Positions 8,101-17,042 of a stretch of DNA of 34,156 bases are shown piece by piece. The notes beneath the pieces are model-generated. The model had not been told where the DNA came from, did no database searches, and saw only the letters and a list, made by a program, of their open reading frames with translations. Each line of letters opens with the position of its first letter. The stretch's first letter is position 1. Source of the DNA: an uncultured Aquimarina sp. (lineage in GTDB: Bacteria; Bacteroidota; Bacteroidia; Flavobacteriales; Flavobacteriaceae); NCBI GenBank assembly GCA_947498595.1, contig CANMKX010000037.1, positions 1 through 34,156 of the forward strand, written 5' to 3'. The position numbers were made by a program, and so were the translations under genes.

Positions 8101-11100
8101 TACGAGAAGGAGATGTAATTGAATTAGATGCAGAAGAATTACAGCTATCGTATAATTTTGAACAAGAACAAAAAAGTTTTAGAATTTTAAATACAATAGT
8201 AGGAGACGATAATGAGAATAATTATTTAGAATTAGAAGGAGATGCAGATGTAACAAGAGGAAGTTCTGGATATATCAGAAGTGTAGCCTTTGATTATGTG
8301 CCTACTAATGCAGCATTTAATCCAGCTGATGGAGCAGACGAATATGTGCTCAATGTAGTAGATCCAATAGCAAGCCTTAATTTTGAAAATCGTACACGTT
8401 ATAATTTCATAGGTAATATTGTAGTTCCATGTGATAACAATGTAGGAGAATGGACAGGAACAATTACAAGAACAGATATCACCGAACCTCGATTTTCAAA
8501 AACAATAGATCATAACAACTTCAATGTAGCTCAAAATACTTTTGTGGTAAAGGATTTATTACCAGGAGATTATTTAGTTAGTTTAACGAATGTAGCGAAT
8601 GAGTTTACATTGCCTGAGTTTAGCGTAAGCTTGCAACAAGGTAATAAAATTGAGGATATTCGATTTAGAAATCCTATCCAGCAAATTACAGAGTTCTATC
8701 GTTATGATATTGCAAACCAAACATTATTGACAGAAATGGGAAGTGCTACTAGCGATTTAGCTGCTGCAAAAATTGATGTTTTATGTAATGGATTTTACGA
8801 ATTAGAAGCAGGTCAAGAACTTTTGGTTTCAGTGCGAGTATTTGAACAATATGGAGCAGTTGGTAATGATGCAACACGATGTATTATAGAAGATGTTACG
8901 GTAAGCTTAGGTGGAGATCTAATCCTTGGAGCAGGAGATACAAGTTTAGAAATAACTACGAATGCTATGGGTAGAGCGAACTTTATTTTGCAAGCAAATA
9001 CACCTAACTTTATAGGAAACATGGCAAGAGGTCTTAATGTAGCAGTACGAAGAGGATCGGGATCTAATGTAGAGACCATCAATGCAAGTGAATTTGCATA
9101 TGTGACTGGAGCTGAGCCAGCAGCAGTAGATTTTACACTGACAAATCCTAATGTAGGTTTTGTATTACATGACCCACCGGGAAGTGGAAGTTCGGCAACA
9201 TTAGCAGAAGGAGCTACATATTCTAATTCATATTCTTTTGCAGAAGGAACTGATATTATGACGACTTTTAGAGGAGGCGTAGGGGTTCAATTTGATGTAA
9301 CCATGTCAACAGCCCTTGTTACAGCACCTCTAGGTGTAGGAGGTCTTGTAGGATTAAATACTACAGTAAGTTCTAATGAATTTGAAGTAGTGTCAGAATC
9401 TAACATTTCTTTTAATTATCGTAATACTGGAGGTAATGGTACGAGTTTAAGTTTAACACAAAGTATTTCTACTCCAGTTTTTACTACCTATGTTGGTCAA
9501 GATGCAGATGTATATATAGGGACTTCAGATGTTTTAGGATTTAGTATGGCAAGAGCCTTAACCGTAAATGCGGCTACATGTACTCCTGTGATTAATCCTA
9601 ATCAACAAACTATGACCATAAGCGAACAATCGCCTTTTGTTTTTACACAGCAACAATTATTAGATGTTACAATACCAACGCTTCAACGTGGTTTAATTGC
9701 TGCAATAGATGGAATTAATACACCAGATCAAACAGAATTAGATTTGCGAGATAGCAATGATTTAGGAGCTACAATAGAGCGTATACTAACAGATAATTTA
9801 AGAGATACAAATGATCAAGTTAGAGATCTTGCACACCAAATAGATACTTGGAATGAAATTATAGATAACAACAGAAGTAAACTTCGAGATCCAAATTTCT
9901 CAGAGAATGGAGAAACGTTTGCAGATACAACAGAAAACCTTCAAATTATAGGAGGATCAGGAGGTACTGTAAGTGAATTAGATCAAGAGCTTTCGTTCTC
10001 AGCAGGAACAAATGTATCCTATAATTTATCAAGATCTACAAATGCAGATAATGGATCCGTAACTGGAGGAGGTGTCGTTACAGGGATTAGTATTGGTACT
10101 AGCTTTAATGCTTTTGGAGTAAGAGTCTCTTTAGGGAATCAAACATCTATTTCAGGGGTAAGAAGCAATACTACAAACAATACTAATGGAAATAGTAGAG
10201 TAGATAGTTTTACTTTTTCAGATGATGATGATGGAGATCAGTTCAATGTAAGTATTCGTAGAGATCCACAATATGATACTCCTATGTTCTTAACTAGAGC
10301 AGGACGAAGCCAATGTCCTTATGAATTAGGGACAGTTCCTAGAGAAGGTACTGAAATAGCAATTGATAAAAATGTAGGATTCAATGGTGGCGAAGATTTT
10401 ATCGAATACGAATTAACCTTACGTAATACCCAAAGGGCTTTAGATAATACTAGAAAAGTATATACTTTGCAATTAATATCATCAAGCAATATAGGAGGTG
10501 CTACAGTAGAAGTAAATGGTATAGAACTTAATGAAAATAACAATATGGCAAGTTTTCCATTTGGGTTAGATGGTAATTCTCCTACTGGAGTATTAGAAGA
10601 ACAAAAAGTTCGTATGATTGTTCGTCGTAATGCTGCAGATACAGAAAATGTACGTTACGAAGATTTAAGATTACGATTCTTTTCAGTTTGTGAACAAGGA
10701 GGGGCAGGATTTTTATTCCAATCATATAGACAAGACGAATATGCTACTACAGGTATAGTACCTGTATCAGAATTGGTATTTACAGCAGATTTTTCTGGTG
10801 CATGCGTAGAAGAGATCACACAAACAGCACCTATTGCTGATTGGGTTGTTAATAATACGAGTGATAATGAATTACCATTTAACTTTTCAATACCAGGACT
10901 TAGTGATATCTTAGGTGATGCTCCTGCAGAAGGAGAAGAAGAGACTAGTTCATTCCAAGTACGTATAGAATATGCAAATGAAGGAAATAATGCTCCTATA
11001 GAATTAGTAACTTTAGATGCAGCAGATTTAAGAGCTAATTTAAATACTCAAACAGGTGTTGTTACATATGATGCAGATGTATCAGGGTTAGCAAATGGGA

Positions 11101-14100
11101 CTTATAGTATGAGAATTACACCAATTTGTGATCCAGAGAGCTTAAACCCTAACAGTCGTAATAACTCAACAACTTTTGTAGAAGGAACTATCAATCGTAC
11201 TGCAGCAGAATTAGTAAGTACCAATCCGGTAAATAATGGAGTTCTTACAAACGGAACAATTTCGGCTACGTTTACAAGTGCTATTAATGCCGCTACAGTA
11301 AATCTTAATTCTATTGGATTGAGAGGGGTAATCGGCGGATTACCTAGAGATTTAGTATCAGCAGAATTAGCACAAAATTCAGATATAATTACAATACCGC
11401 ATCAACCAATATTTAATCTGGATGGAGCATTTACAATAGAAATGTGGGTGAATCCTTCTAGATATCCTACAACTGAAAAAGTGCCTATTTTAAGAAAAGG
11501 AGAAAATTATGAAGTTGCATTATTACCAAGCGGAAGTATCAATGTTAATGGAGTAGCGACAACAGGTCGTGCTATTAGACCTTTTGAATGGACGCATATT
11601 GCAGCTGTATATGATGGGCAATCTTCTGTAGAAGTATATTTTAACGGAGAATCAGTAATGTCAGCTCCATTTAACGGAATTACTCCAAATGCAGAAAATA
11701 TTGAAATTTCACCAGATGTAAGTGGAGAATCTTATATAGGTAAATTAGATGATATCCGAATTTGGAATGAAGCAAGAAGTCCATTAGAAATTAATACACA
11801 ATTGAATCGCCAATTATTAGGAAATGAAGCAGGATTAATTGCATATTTTATTCTAGATGATATTGCTTTAGAAGGAATAAATGGTGCACAAGATGAAGCA
11901 GTTCGTGATTTTACAGGAAATGCTATAGGATCAACTGCTACAGGATTAAGTTTTGTAACTGGCGAAGAAAATGCGGCACCATTAGATGTTTCACGTATGG
12001 TACAAGACCTACAATTTACTACAACAGTATCCAATGGAGGAACTATCATTAATATCAATCCATTATTTACAGTAGCAGATTTAGAAGGTGCTAGATTAAC
12101 AGCAATGATTCATGATAACCGATTGAGAGATCAAACAGGAAATATGATAGCTGGACATTCTTGGAGTTTTGTAATTAATCAAAATACAATAGCATGGAGT
12201 CAAAATAATGTAAGTGCTACCCAAGTTCAAGGCCAAGAGTTGATCATAAATAATGTTGACTTAATAAATGAAACAGGAGGTGTGCCTGTAACCTATAGAT
12301 TCGAACGTTTACCAGCATGGTTATCTGTACAAGAGCATAACGGAAATACAGTGACACCGATTGCCGAAGGAACTAATAGAAGAATAGAAGCACTACAAAC
12401 TGAGAGAGATTTAGAATTTGTCGTAGCACCATTCTTGAGTCCTGGAATTCATACTGCTAGTATAGCAATACGTGTGGAGAATGCAAATTCTGGACAATCT
12501 TTAGGAATTGAAACTTTTGAATTAGAGATTACAACTAATTGTGAAACTCCAAATTATACTACAGGATTTGATTCAGGAGATTTCTTAGGATCTATGAATT
12601 TTGTAGGACGATTGATGATTGATAATGCACAATCATTGGATACAAATGATATAGTAGCAGTATATTTTAATGATGAATTTAGAGGTTCGGGTCAAGTAAG
12701 AACTGATGGTACAGTAAGATTTGCAGTATTTGGAGAAGATACAGATTCTGGTACTTTAAGTTTCAGAGTTTGGGATGCTTCAGAATGTACAGAATATGAT
12801 GGAATTGTAGAGACTTATAGTTTTTCTTTCGGAACAAGAAAAGGAACAAATGCAGTACCTGTAACCTTCACAGTAGGAGAAAGTCTTACGAGAAGGATTT
12901 CAGTCACAGGACGTAATTATGAAGTGAGTTTCAATCTAAGAGATAATACTACAGCGGATATACTTTCATTAAGTGCAATCCAAGGATTATCATCAGGAGA
13001 CCGATTAGCTAATGCAGCAAGTCCAAGTACAATCATTGCAACAGTTAATACTAATGGAATATTAATAGGAACCGACCCAACAGTGACAACTGTAGATGTC
13101 CGTAAAGGTTATTTATTAAGAAGAGTTGCAAGTAGCTCGATAACATTAGAAATATCAGGAGTTCCAGTACCTATAAATACTAATATTAATGTCCCAGGAG
13201 GAAATGTAAGAACTGGTATTGCCTTTTTACCAGATGAATTACAACGAACGTCTTTAGCTTTAAGATCTTTAACATCTACTACAGCAAGTGCAGGTGATTT
13301 TATTGAACGTAGAGGCTTAAGTGCAGAATACGATGTTACTAATGGTTGGGTAGGAACCCTAACTCATTTAACACCAGGCTTAGGATATATTACAACGGCT
13401 ACTACAACAGGAGTATTAAATTATAGTGGAATAGCTTCTTCTAGAACAACAACGACTAACACAGCAACTATTGATGAAGAAAGTTCTTATTTAGAAAAGG
13501 CAGCTGCTTTAGGATGGAGTATGGATACAGGAGATTATACATCTTTTATGTATATGACAGCGGTAGTGTCTGCAGAGAATCTTGATACTTCTAAAGAGTA
13601 TGCTATAGCGGCATTTGTAGGAGATGAGATAAGAGGAATTGCGAAACCTCAAATGCTCCATAATCAATACCATTATTTTATGGGAATTGGTTCAGACGAA
13701 GTAGAAGAAGTAACTTTTAAATTGTATGATGGAGAGAAATTGATGTTATTGGATAATGTAGAAGTATTTGATGACAGTCAATTACTAGGAGGAATACAAG
13801 CTCCTTATGTATTAAACTACACACCTAATAATGAAACAGAAGAAGTAATTCTTGCAACAGCATTAGGATTGAGTTTAGGGCAAAATATTCCAAATCCAAT
13901 GACAGATGCTACACGTATCAGTTATAGTATTCCAGAAGATGGTAAGGTAAATGTGAGTTTATACAATCTGTTAGGACAAAAGATCTATACGATGGTAGAT
14001 CAAGAAGTAGCAGGAAACACATTGCATACAATCAATTGGGATGGAGTAGTTGATAATAAAATACTGCCAAGCGGTATTTATATTTATCAATTAACTGTAG

Positions 14101-14138
14101 GAGATGATAAATTACAGCGTAAGTTAGTAATTGAATAA
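5199..14138 (+). CDS. Giant multi-LamG protein with T9SS sorting domain, operon A
   Basis: A 2979-aa exported protein (about 320 kDa). Order: signal peptide 1-24; LamG-like jelly-roll about 28-205; fibronectin-III-like about 270-390; a carboxypeptidase-regulatory-like domain that starts near 395 (GEIDGSVITD), is interrupted by LamG 2 (about 425-610) and resumes near 650 (TDQNGMYSFRTLPG); a second such domain about 725-800; LamG 3 about 808-985; an unknown central region about 1315-1700 with LHDPPG near 1322 and an acidic DDDDGDQF motif near 1676; an SbsA/Big_5-like Ig domain about 2005-2334 with LamG 4 inserted (about 2063-2225); two AAFVGDEIRG-type modules; and a T9SS type A sorting domain 2889-2979 (GQNIPNP, LYNLLGQ, LPSGIYIYQL). 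LamG domains usually bind sugars or proteins. The precise role is unknown. No catalytic motif was recognised. Confidence 0.88.
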   Translation: MRKNYIIRSILLLCLIIYTQIAISQTNRPAVLHIFGNNNYQTHFDTNTRLTTEAINAGRAGEATIEFWAMAGPTGTDLSRAFEPWSITNLLPGSEAFKFSASRDQLTLTLGNAVTNVNLSATQRILNNTWYHFALVLDSQNQLRIYRDGVQLQIVQNVTVRPEHLYMSIAPSDDLMIAEYRVWNRIRSRNEIENTRFRSLFNETATSISEFRGLGLVIGYTNSQFTNAEFANLPSLSNTVWDNIAATTDNGLPLQSRITNNYIGNTKLAKVRTDADHPIFSLDRILLSVAKGGGVDNDETNDTQGIALRWPHIADTESYTIRRRAVNGGETSSIIETLNDVSSRMASSLITYFDLEVIPGEIYEYTVESFEGDTMTSTGSDRGFIFHNGEIDGSVITDTQTAVPNVRVEAILENNGVAVARTDQSLMFANGSAPVVISNVEHFRESRGFATIEFWYRTPATSTSSNTVFKLDAGEIRITNTKAEMYLGSNVYVSADKPNDTNWHHYAFTVSPTGGALYIDGGVQPVGANTAITPNASTTSPFAINLSRASQFSFNEQVGNPYRIDELRIWGSIRSAVDIFNQRDVILGDNEEDLLAYYRFDINGVSEIYNQAIHTRGELIGRSFRVVNNNGQETIENVALTFANDRPDIEYASFTDQNGMYSFRTLPGMTGANASLGYTFTPTLPNHTFSPVDRFQQVPLALNFTDAQRNLEQFIDTSTFTVTGEVVYRIPNPAAVRGFDLFPVVTNTPIVIDGQIVRNEDGTIRGTNTNGTYSFSAPLGRHRFSIHPQLIQEEGSNSNQVVTIDESSLDFNGSTGYTVSTEMITANSEEQFTWSFFYDPDTIADPNEVIPEVQTLLHWGDLLVNLQANNRIHVFVGDQEITQQTITEGSGYNFFAISYNGVTNQVRIQLDSMPSIVASTPSGDKNFDAKLYLGAKNGATTQEEFSRANIDIVEYRNAAYSQNQLIAIREGDVIELDAEELQLSYNFEQEQKSFRILNTIVGDDNENNYLELEGDADVTRGSSGYIRSVAFDYVPTNAAFNPADGADEYVLNVVDPIASLNFENRTRYNFIGNIVVPCDNNVGEWTGTITRTDITEPRFSKTIDHNNFNVAQNTFVVKDLLPGDYLVSLTNVANEFTLPEFSVSLQQGNKIEDIRFRNPIQQITEFYRYDIANQTLLTEMGSATSDLAAAKIDVLCNGFYELEAGQELLVSVRVFEQYGAVGNDATRCIIEDVTVSLGGDLILGAGDTSLEITTNAMGRANFILQANTPNFIGNMARGLNVAVRRGSGSNVETINASEFAYVTGAEPAAVDFTLTNPNVGFVLHDPPGSGSSATLAEGATYSNSYSFAEGTDIMTTFRGGVGVQFDVTMSTALVTAPLGVGGLVGLNTTVSSNEFEVVSESNISFNYRNTGGNGTSLSLTQSISTPVFTTYVGQDADVYIGTSDVLGFSMARALTVNAATCTPVINPNQQTMTISEQSPFVFTQQQLLDVTIPTLQRGLIAAIDGINTPDQTELDLRDSNDLGATIERILTDNLRDTNDQVRDLAHQIDTWNEIIDNNRSKLRDPNFSENGETFADTTENLQIIGGSGGTVSELDQELSFSAGTNVSYNLSRSTNADNGSVTGGGVVTGISIGTSFNAFGVRVSLGNQTSISGVRSNTTNNTNGNSRVDSFTFSDDDDGDQFNVSIRRDPQYDTPMFLTRAGRSQCPYELGTVPREGTEIAIDKNVGFNGGEDFIEYELTLRNTQRALDNTRKVYTLQLISSSNIGGATVEVNGIELNENNNMASFPFGLDGNSPTGVLEEQKVRMIVRRNAADTENVRYEDLRLRFFSVCEQGGAGFLFQSYRQDEYATTGIVPVSELVFTADFSGACVEEITQTAPIADWVVNNTSDNELPFNFSIPGLSDILGDAPAEGEEETSSFQVRIEYANEGNNAPIELVTLDAADLRANLNTQTGVVTYDADVSGLANGTYSMRITPICDPESLNPNSRNNSTTFVEGTINRTAAELVSTNPVNNGVLTNGTISATFTSAINAATVNLNSIGLRGVIGGLPRDLVSAELAQNSDIITIPHQPIFNLDGAFTIEMWVNPSRYPTTEKVPILRKGENYEVALLPSGSINVNGVATTGRAIRPFEWTHIAAVYDGQSSVEVYFNGESVMSAPFNGITPNAENIEISPDVSGESYIGKLDDIRIWNEARSPLEINTQLNRQLLGNEAGLIAYFILDDIALEGINGAQDEAVRDFTGNAIGSTATGLSFVTGEENAAPLDVSRMVQDLQFTTTVSNGGTIININPLFTVADLEGARLTAMIHDNRLRDQTGNMIAGHSWSFVINQNTIAWSQNNVSATQVQGQELIINNVDLINETGGVPVTYRFERLPAWLSVQEHNGNTVTPIAEGTNRRIEALQTERDLEFVVAPFLSPGIHTASIAIRVENANSGQSLGIETFELEITTNCETPNYTTGFDSGDFLGSMNFVGRLMIDNAQSLDTNDIVAVYFNDEFRGSGQVRTDGTVRFAVFGEDTDSGTLSFRVWDASECTEYDGIVETYSFSFGTRKGTNAVPVTFTVGESLTRRISVTGRNYEVSFNLRDNTTADILSLSAIQGLSSGDRLANAASPSTIIATVNTNGILIGTDPTVTTVDVRKGYLLRRVASSSITLEISGVPVPINTNINVPGGNVRTGIAFLPDELQRTSLALRSLTSTTASAGDFIERRGLSAEYDVTNGWVGTLTHLTPGLGYITTATTTGVLNYSGIASSRTTTTNTATIDEESSYLEKAAALGWSMDTGDYTSFMYMTAVVSAENLDTSKEYAIAAFVGDEIRGIAKPQMLHNQYHYFMGIGSDEVEEVTFKLYDGEKLMLLDNVEVFDDSQLLGGIQAPYVLNYTPNNETEEVILATALGLSLGQNIPNPMTDATRISYSIPEDGKVNVSLYNLLGQKIYTMVDQEVAGNTLHTINWDGVVDNKILPSGIYIYQLTVGDDKLQRKLVIE

Positions 14139-14180
14139 TAATTAGTTTTTTTAATTAAATTAATAATTATTATATGTATA

Positions 14181-14215
14181 AGAGGGGAAGAGAATATATT
14201 TTTCTTCCTCTTTTT
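14181..14215 (+). terminator. Terminator after operon A
   Basis: GAGGGGAAGA (from 14182) pairs with TCTTCCTC (14203-14210) allowing a bulge, around an AT-rich loop, followed by a T run. It lies about 45 bases after the giant gene and 22 bases before the next start codon, so the following gene probably has its own start or depends on read-through. Confidence 0.6.
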
Positions 14216-14236
14216 AAATAATAAAAATATGAATAT

Positions 14237-14668
14237 ATGTATAGAAATGAATTGATTGATATAATAAGTGAGGTTTCTAATTTAGAAAGTGTAAGGTCGA
14301 GGAAAAGAATAATACGAGCAGACGAAAAATTAAATAAGATAGCTTTTATTGATGAAGGAAAATTTAATGTATTATTAAAAACGCAAGATGGGAATAGAAA
14401 AATTGTGTATCAATTAAGCAGTATTGAAAATGATTTAATAGTTTTTCCTGAGCAATTTATGAATAGATCAATAAAATTTGATGTTATAGCATTAACAGAT
14501 AGTAGTATAAGGTGGATATCGTTATTAGACTTTAACAAATTAAGCAAAAATAATAATTTAATGACATTAAAATTATTTAAGGCTTTAGAACATTGTAATA
14601 TTAAAATGTTAGAAGTATTACTTAATTTAAAAAAAGAAAGCCTGTACACGAAACCATATTTAAAATAA
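14237..14668 (+). CDS. cNMP-binding-domain-only Crp-like protein
   Basis: A 143-aa protein that reads as the sensor half of a Crp/Fnr regulator. It has a beta-roll like stretch (KIAFIDEGKFNVLLK, GNRKIVYQLSS, FDVIALTDSSIRWIS at about 33-95) and then part of the long dimer helix. It stops before any DNA-binding helix-turn-helix. Typical family members are about 190-230 aa, so roughly 60-80 residues are absent. The sequence after the stop shows no readable HTH, so this is a short form, not a simple frameshift. It sits between operon A and a cluster of full-length relatives on the other strand. It could form mixed dimers with them, but that is inference. Confidence 0.55.
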   Translation: MYRNELIDIISEVSNLESVRSRKRIIRADEKLNKIAFIDEGKFNVLLKTQDGNRKIVYQLSSIENDLIVFPEQFMNRSIKFDVIALTDSSIRWISLLDFNKLSKNNNLMTLKLFKALEHCNIKMLEVLLNLKKESLYTKPYLK

Positions 14669-15030
14669 ATATGTGTTTTACTCTCATATCTCTATAAATC
14701 AAGTATTCTTTTAAATACGGATTATTAATAAGGTGATTAGTTTTTCAATTATGATTAAATATTTAGTCTAAATCTATTTTATATTAGAATAATTTGTCCC
14801 AAAAAAGCATGTCATTAAATAAATAAACTATCACTATTGACCCATAATAATTTTAAATATGCAAGGATATTGTTAATTATATTGATAATCATAGTTTTAT
14901 TACAATTATATTTTTAATAAATAATGCCTATTGAACCTTTCTTAGGTTGGGCGTTTTAATTTTTTTAAAAGTTCTTAGTGGACTAAAAATTATACTAAAA
15001 TAATACAAAAACTAATTTTTTTTTAGTAAT
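14669..15030. other. Gene-free AT-rich gap between convergent genes
   Basis: A 362-base non-coding stretch between a plus-strand and a minus-strand gene that point at each other. I see one terminator-like hairpin in it (14924-14966) and no open frame or repeat of note. Confidence 0.6.
14924..14966 (+). terminator. Probable terminator
   Basis: AACCT and AGGTT form the core stem, with GCC / GGC adding outer pairs across a bulge, followed by TTTTAATTTTTTT. It is placed to end transcription of the cNMP-domain gene. Confidence 0.45.
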
Positions 15031-15663
15031 TTATATATTTATTAATGTAACAGACCTAATATTTCGTATTAAGAGATTATCCTTTTCTAATTTTTTTATT
15101 GTTTTAGTAATTATTACTCTTGAGCAATTTAAATCATTAGCTATTTGTTGATGTGGAATAGATATTTCATTTGTTTTTTTATATATTGCTTTTAATTTTA
15201 AATAATCATATAGACGTTTTTCTATAGATCCATCAGAGAAAAAATGAATAGACGATAATATAGATTTATAATGATACTCATGTGATTTTATAACAAACTC
15301 TCTAAAAACAGGAAATTCTTGTGACCAAATTTCAATTTTTTCTAAAGGAATTAAAATTAAAACAGATTTTTCCAAAGCTAGTGAAGAAAAATTAATAGGA
15401 AAACTTCCAAATAAATTAATAAAATTCACAATACAAGTCTCTTGAGAAGTAAAAGAATATAATAAAGTTTTTTTATCTTTGATATCCATATATAATTCTA
15501 AAGAACCTTCAAGTAATAAAGTTGTATAATTAGGAGTATTATTTTCATTGAAAAAAATATCTCTAGAATTATACTTTTTTAAAATTCCTTCATCATTAAT
15601 TAATTGTATTAATTTTTTTGAAAAATTAAATTTTGTCAAATAAGATTCTAATAATGGTTCCAT
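15031..15663 (-). CDS. Crp/Fnr-family regulator (downstream of operon A)
   Basis: A 210-aa full-length family member. It has an N-terminal cNMP-binding-like beta-roll (about 25-115, with LLLEGSLELYMD), a dimer helix near 120-150, and a C-terminal winged HTH (EISIPHQQIANDLNCSR, then ITKTIKKLEKDNLL). The recognition helix reads CSRVIITK and lacks the Glu and Arg of the canonical RETVxR or ETISR pattern, so its DNA site should differ from the classic ones. Its closest relative here is the gene at 28752-29387, which shares PHQQIANDLNCSR and the closing RNIRS(V/I)TL. Each lies convergent to and downstream of one giant-gene operon. It is last in a row of four minus-strand regulators, 7 bases after the previous gene. 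The bound ligand is unknown. Confidence 0.82.
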   Translation of the reverse strand: MEPLLESYLTKFNFSKKLIQLINDEGILKKYNSRDIFFNENNTPNYTTLLLEGSLELYMDIKDKKTLLYSFTSQETCIVNFINLFGSFPINFSSLALEKSVLILIPLEKIEIWSQEFPVFREFVIKSHEYHYKSILSSIHFFSDGSIEKRLYDYLKLKAIYKKTNEISIPHQQIANDLNCSRVIITKTIKKLEKDNLLIRNIRSVTLINI

Positions 15664-15670
15664 ATGATAA

Positions 15671-16270
15671 TTAATTTTGATTTATTAAAAGAATGATTCC
15701 AGGATATGTCTGTAAGAACTCTTCATGTTCTAATTTTTTTAAAATATTATAAATATTTTTTTTAGTAGTATTTAAATCTAAAGCCATTTCTGATACAGAT
15801 ATTTTTAATTTACTAGTATTATATAAATAAGCTCTTGTTTTTAGATAATGAAAAAGCCTTTCTTTAATATTTTTTTTTAGAATATCAGATAGAGTATTCA
15901 ATAAATGATAATTGTTATAATGATAATTAGACATTATTATGTTTCTAAATTCTTTATTCTTAATAGATTTTTCTATTAATACTTTATTAGAAACCCATAA
16001 CAGAGTTGTTTCTTTTAATGTGGTAGCTGTAATTTTTATAGTAGTATTTTCATAGATATTCATAAAACTTAGTATATTATGAATAGAATCACTTATAAAA
16101 TATAAAAATAAAGTGTTTTTTTCTGAATCTATATTTATTTTAATTAAACCATTTAATAAAAATGCAGTGTGATTAATAAATTCTCCATCAGATTTAAATG
16201 TAAATCCAAGAGGATATTTTTTGACATCTCCATATTCAAGCAGATGTGATGATAATTTTTGAGAGATCAT
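15671..16270 (-). CDS. Crp/Fnr-family regulator
   Basis: A 199-aa protein with the family layout: beta-roll about 15-105 (AFLLNGLIKINID), dimer helix, and a C-terminal HTH from about 150 (LKISVSEMALDLNTTKKNIYNILKKLEHEEFL). The recognition helix is TTKKNIYN, without the conserved Glu and Arg contacts, so its operator cannot be guessed. It is most like the gene at 17043-17630 in length and in the pattern (S)E-(M/I)-ALDL before the turn. It is separated by 7 bases from the next regulator downstream and by about 100 bases from the TetR gene upstream. Confidence 0.78.
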   Translation of the reverse strand: MISQKLSSHLLEYGDVKKYPLGFTFKSDGEFINHTAFLLNGLIKINIDSEKNTLFLYFISDSIHNILSFMNIYENTTIKITATTLKETTLLWVSNKVLIEKSIKNKEFRNIIMSNYHYNNYHLLNTLSDILKKNIKERLFHYLKTRAYLYNTSKLKISVSEMALDLNTTKKNIYNILKKLEHEEFLQTYPGIILLINQN

Positions 16271-16372
16271 ATATAATTAATATACACTAATAAATAACTC
16301 TGATTTTAAATACGATATGATATTAAAAATAGAGAAGAAAAAAATACAATTTAATATTTTGTAAATCAATAC

Positions 16373-16954
16373 TTAAGATGCTTTTATGAATGAAAAATTT
16401 AGTTCTAAAAACTGTTCTAAAGCTTCTGTAGTTCTTTCTACTTTCATTCTAGCAATAGCTCCATTAAAACCATCTAAAAGAAAACTTGCAATCTGTTTTG
16501 AAGGAATTGTTTTAATTATTTCACCTTTATTTTGACCAGCTTCTATAAATGAAGCTAAACCATTACTCCATTTAGCATAAACATGATTTAGTTTTTTAGC
16601 TATAGGATCGTTAATACCTGCTACTTCAACACTTAAATTACCTAAAAAGCAACCTGCTCTGTATTCATTATTTGTGTACCATATAATATTAAGCTTAAAG
16701 TGATTTTTTATTCTGTCAAAGTATGAAAGAGATTTATCAGATAAATTAACTTTAAATTCTTTATTAACTTCACGATCATAATATTCTATAGATTTAATAA
16801 TGAAATCTTCTTTACTTTCAAATAAATGATAAAAAGAACCTTTAGGAATATTACATGTTTTTAAAATATCACGAATACCAGTATTGTGATACCCGTTTAA
16901 TCTTATGAGTTCAACGCCTTTGCTTAAAATATTATTTATATCATGTTTTGTCAT
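16373..16954 (-). CDS. TetR-family transcriptional regulator
   Basis: A 193-aa protein from the ATG at 16954. An upstream in-frame ATG at 17035 would add 27 residues unlike the family, so the inner start is preferred. The N-terminal HTH is typical: ILSKGVELIRLNGYHNTGIRDI, then IPKGSFYHLFESKEDF (about 8-55). The ligand part contains GCFLGNLSVEVA and a closing LLDGFNGAIARMKVERT stretch, as in the AcuR/NemR-like C-terminal group, whose members often answer to small electrophiles or organic acids. Here the ligand is unknown. It is sandwiched between Crp/Fnr genes on the same strand, as if part of one regulatory transcript. Confidence 0.85.
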   Translation of the reverse strand: MTKHDINNILSKGVELIRLNGYHNTGIRDILKTCNIPKGSFYHLFESKEDFIIKSIEYYDREVNKEFKVNLSDKSLSYFDRIKNHFKLNIIWYTNNEYRAGCFLGNLSVEVAGINDPIAKKLNHVYAKWSNGLASFIEAGQNKGEIIKTIPSKQIASFLLDGFNGAIARMKVERTTEALEQFLELNFSFIKAS

Positions 16955-17042
16955 ATTTTTTGAGGTAAAATTAAAAATAATAGACCGATCGTTTTTAAAT
17001 TTTTTGTTAAAAAAAATATATAAAGCATCATCCAACTCTTAT

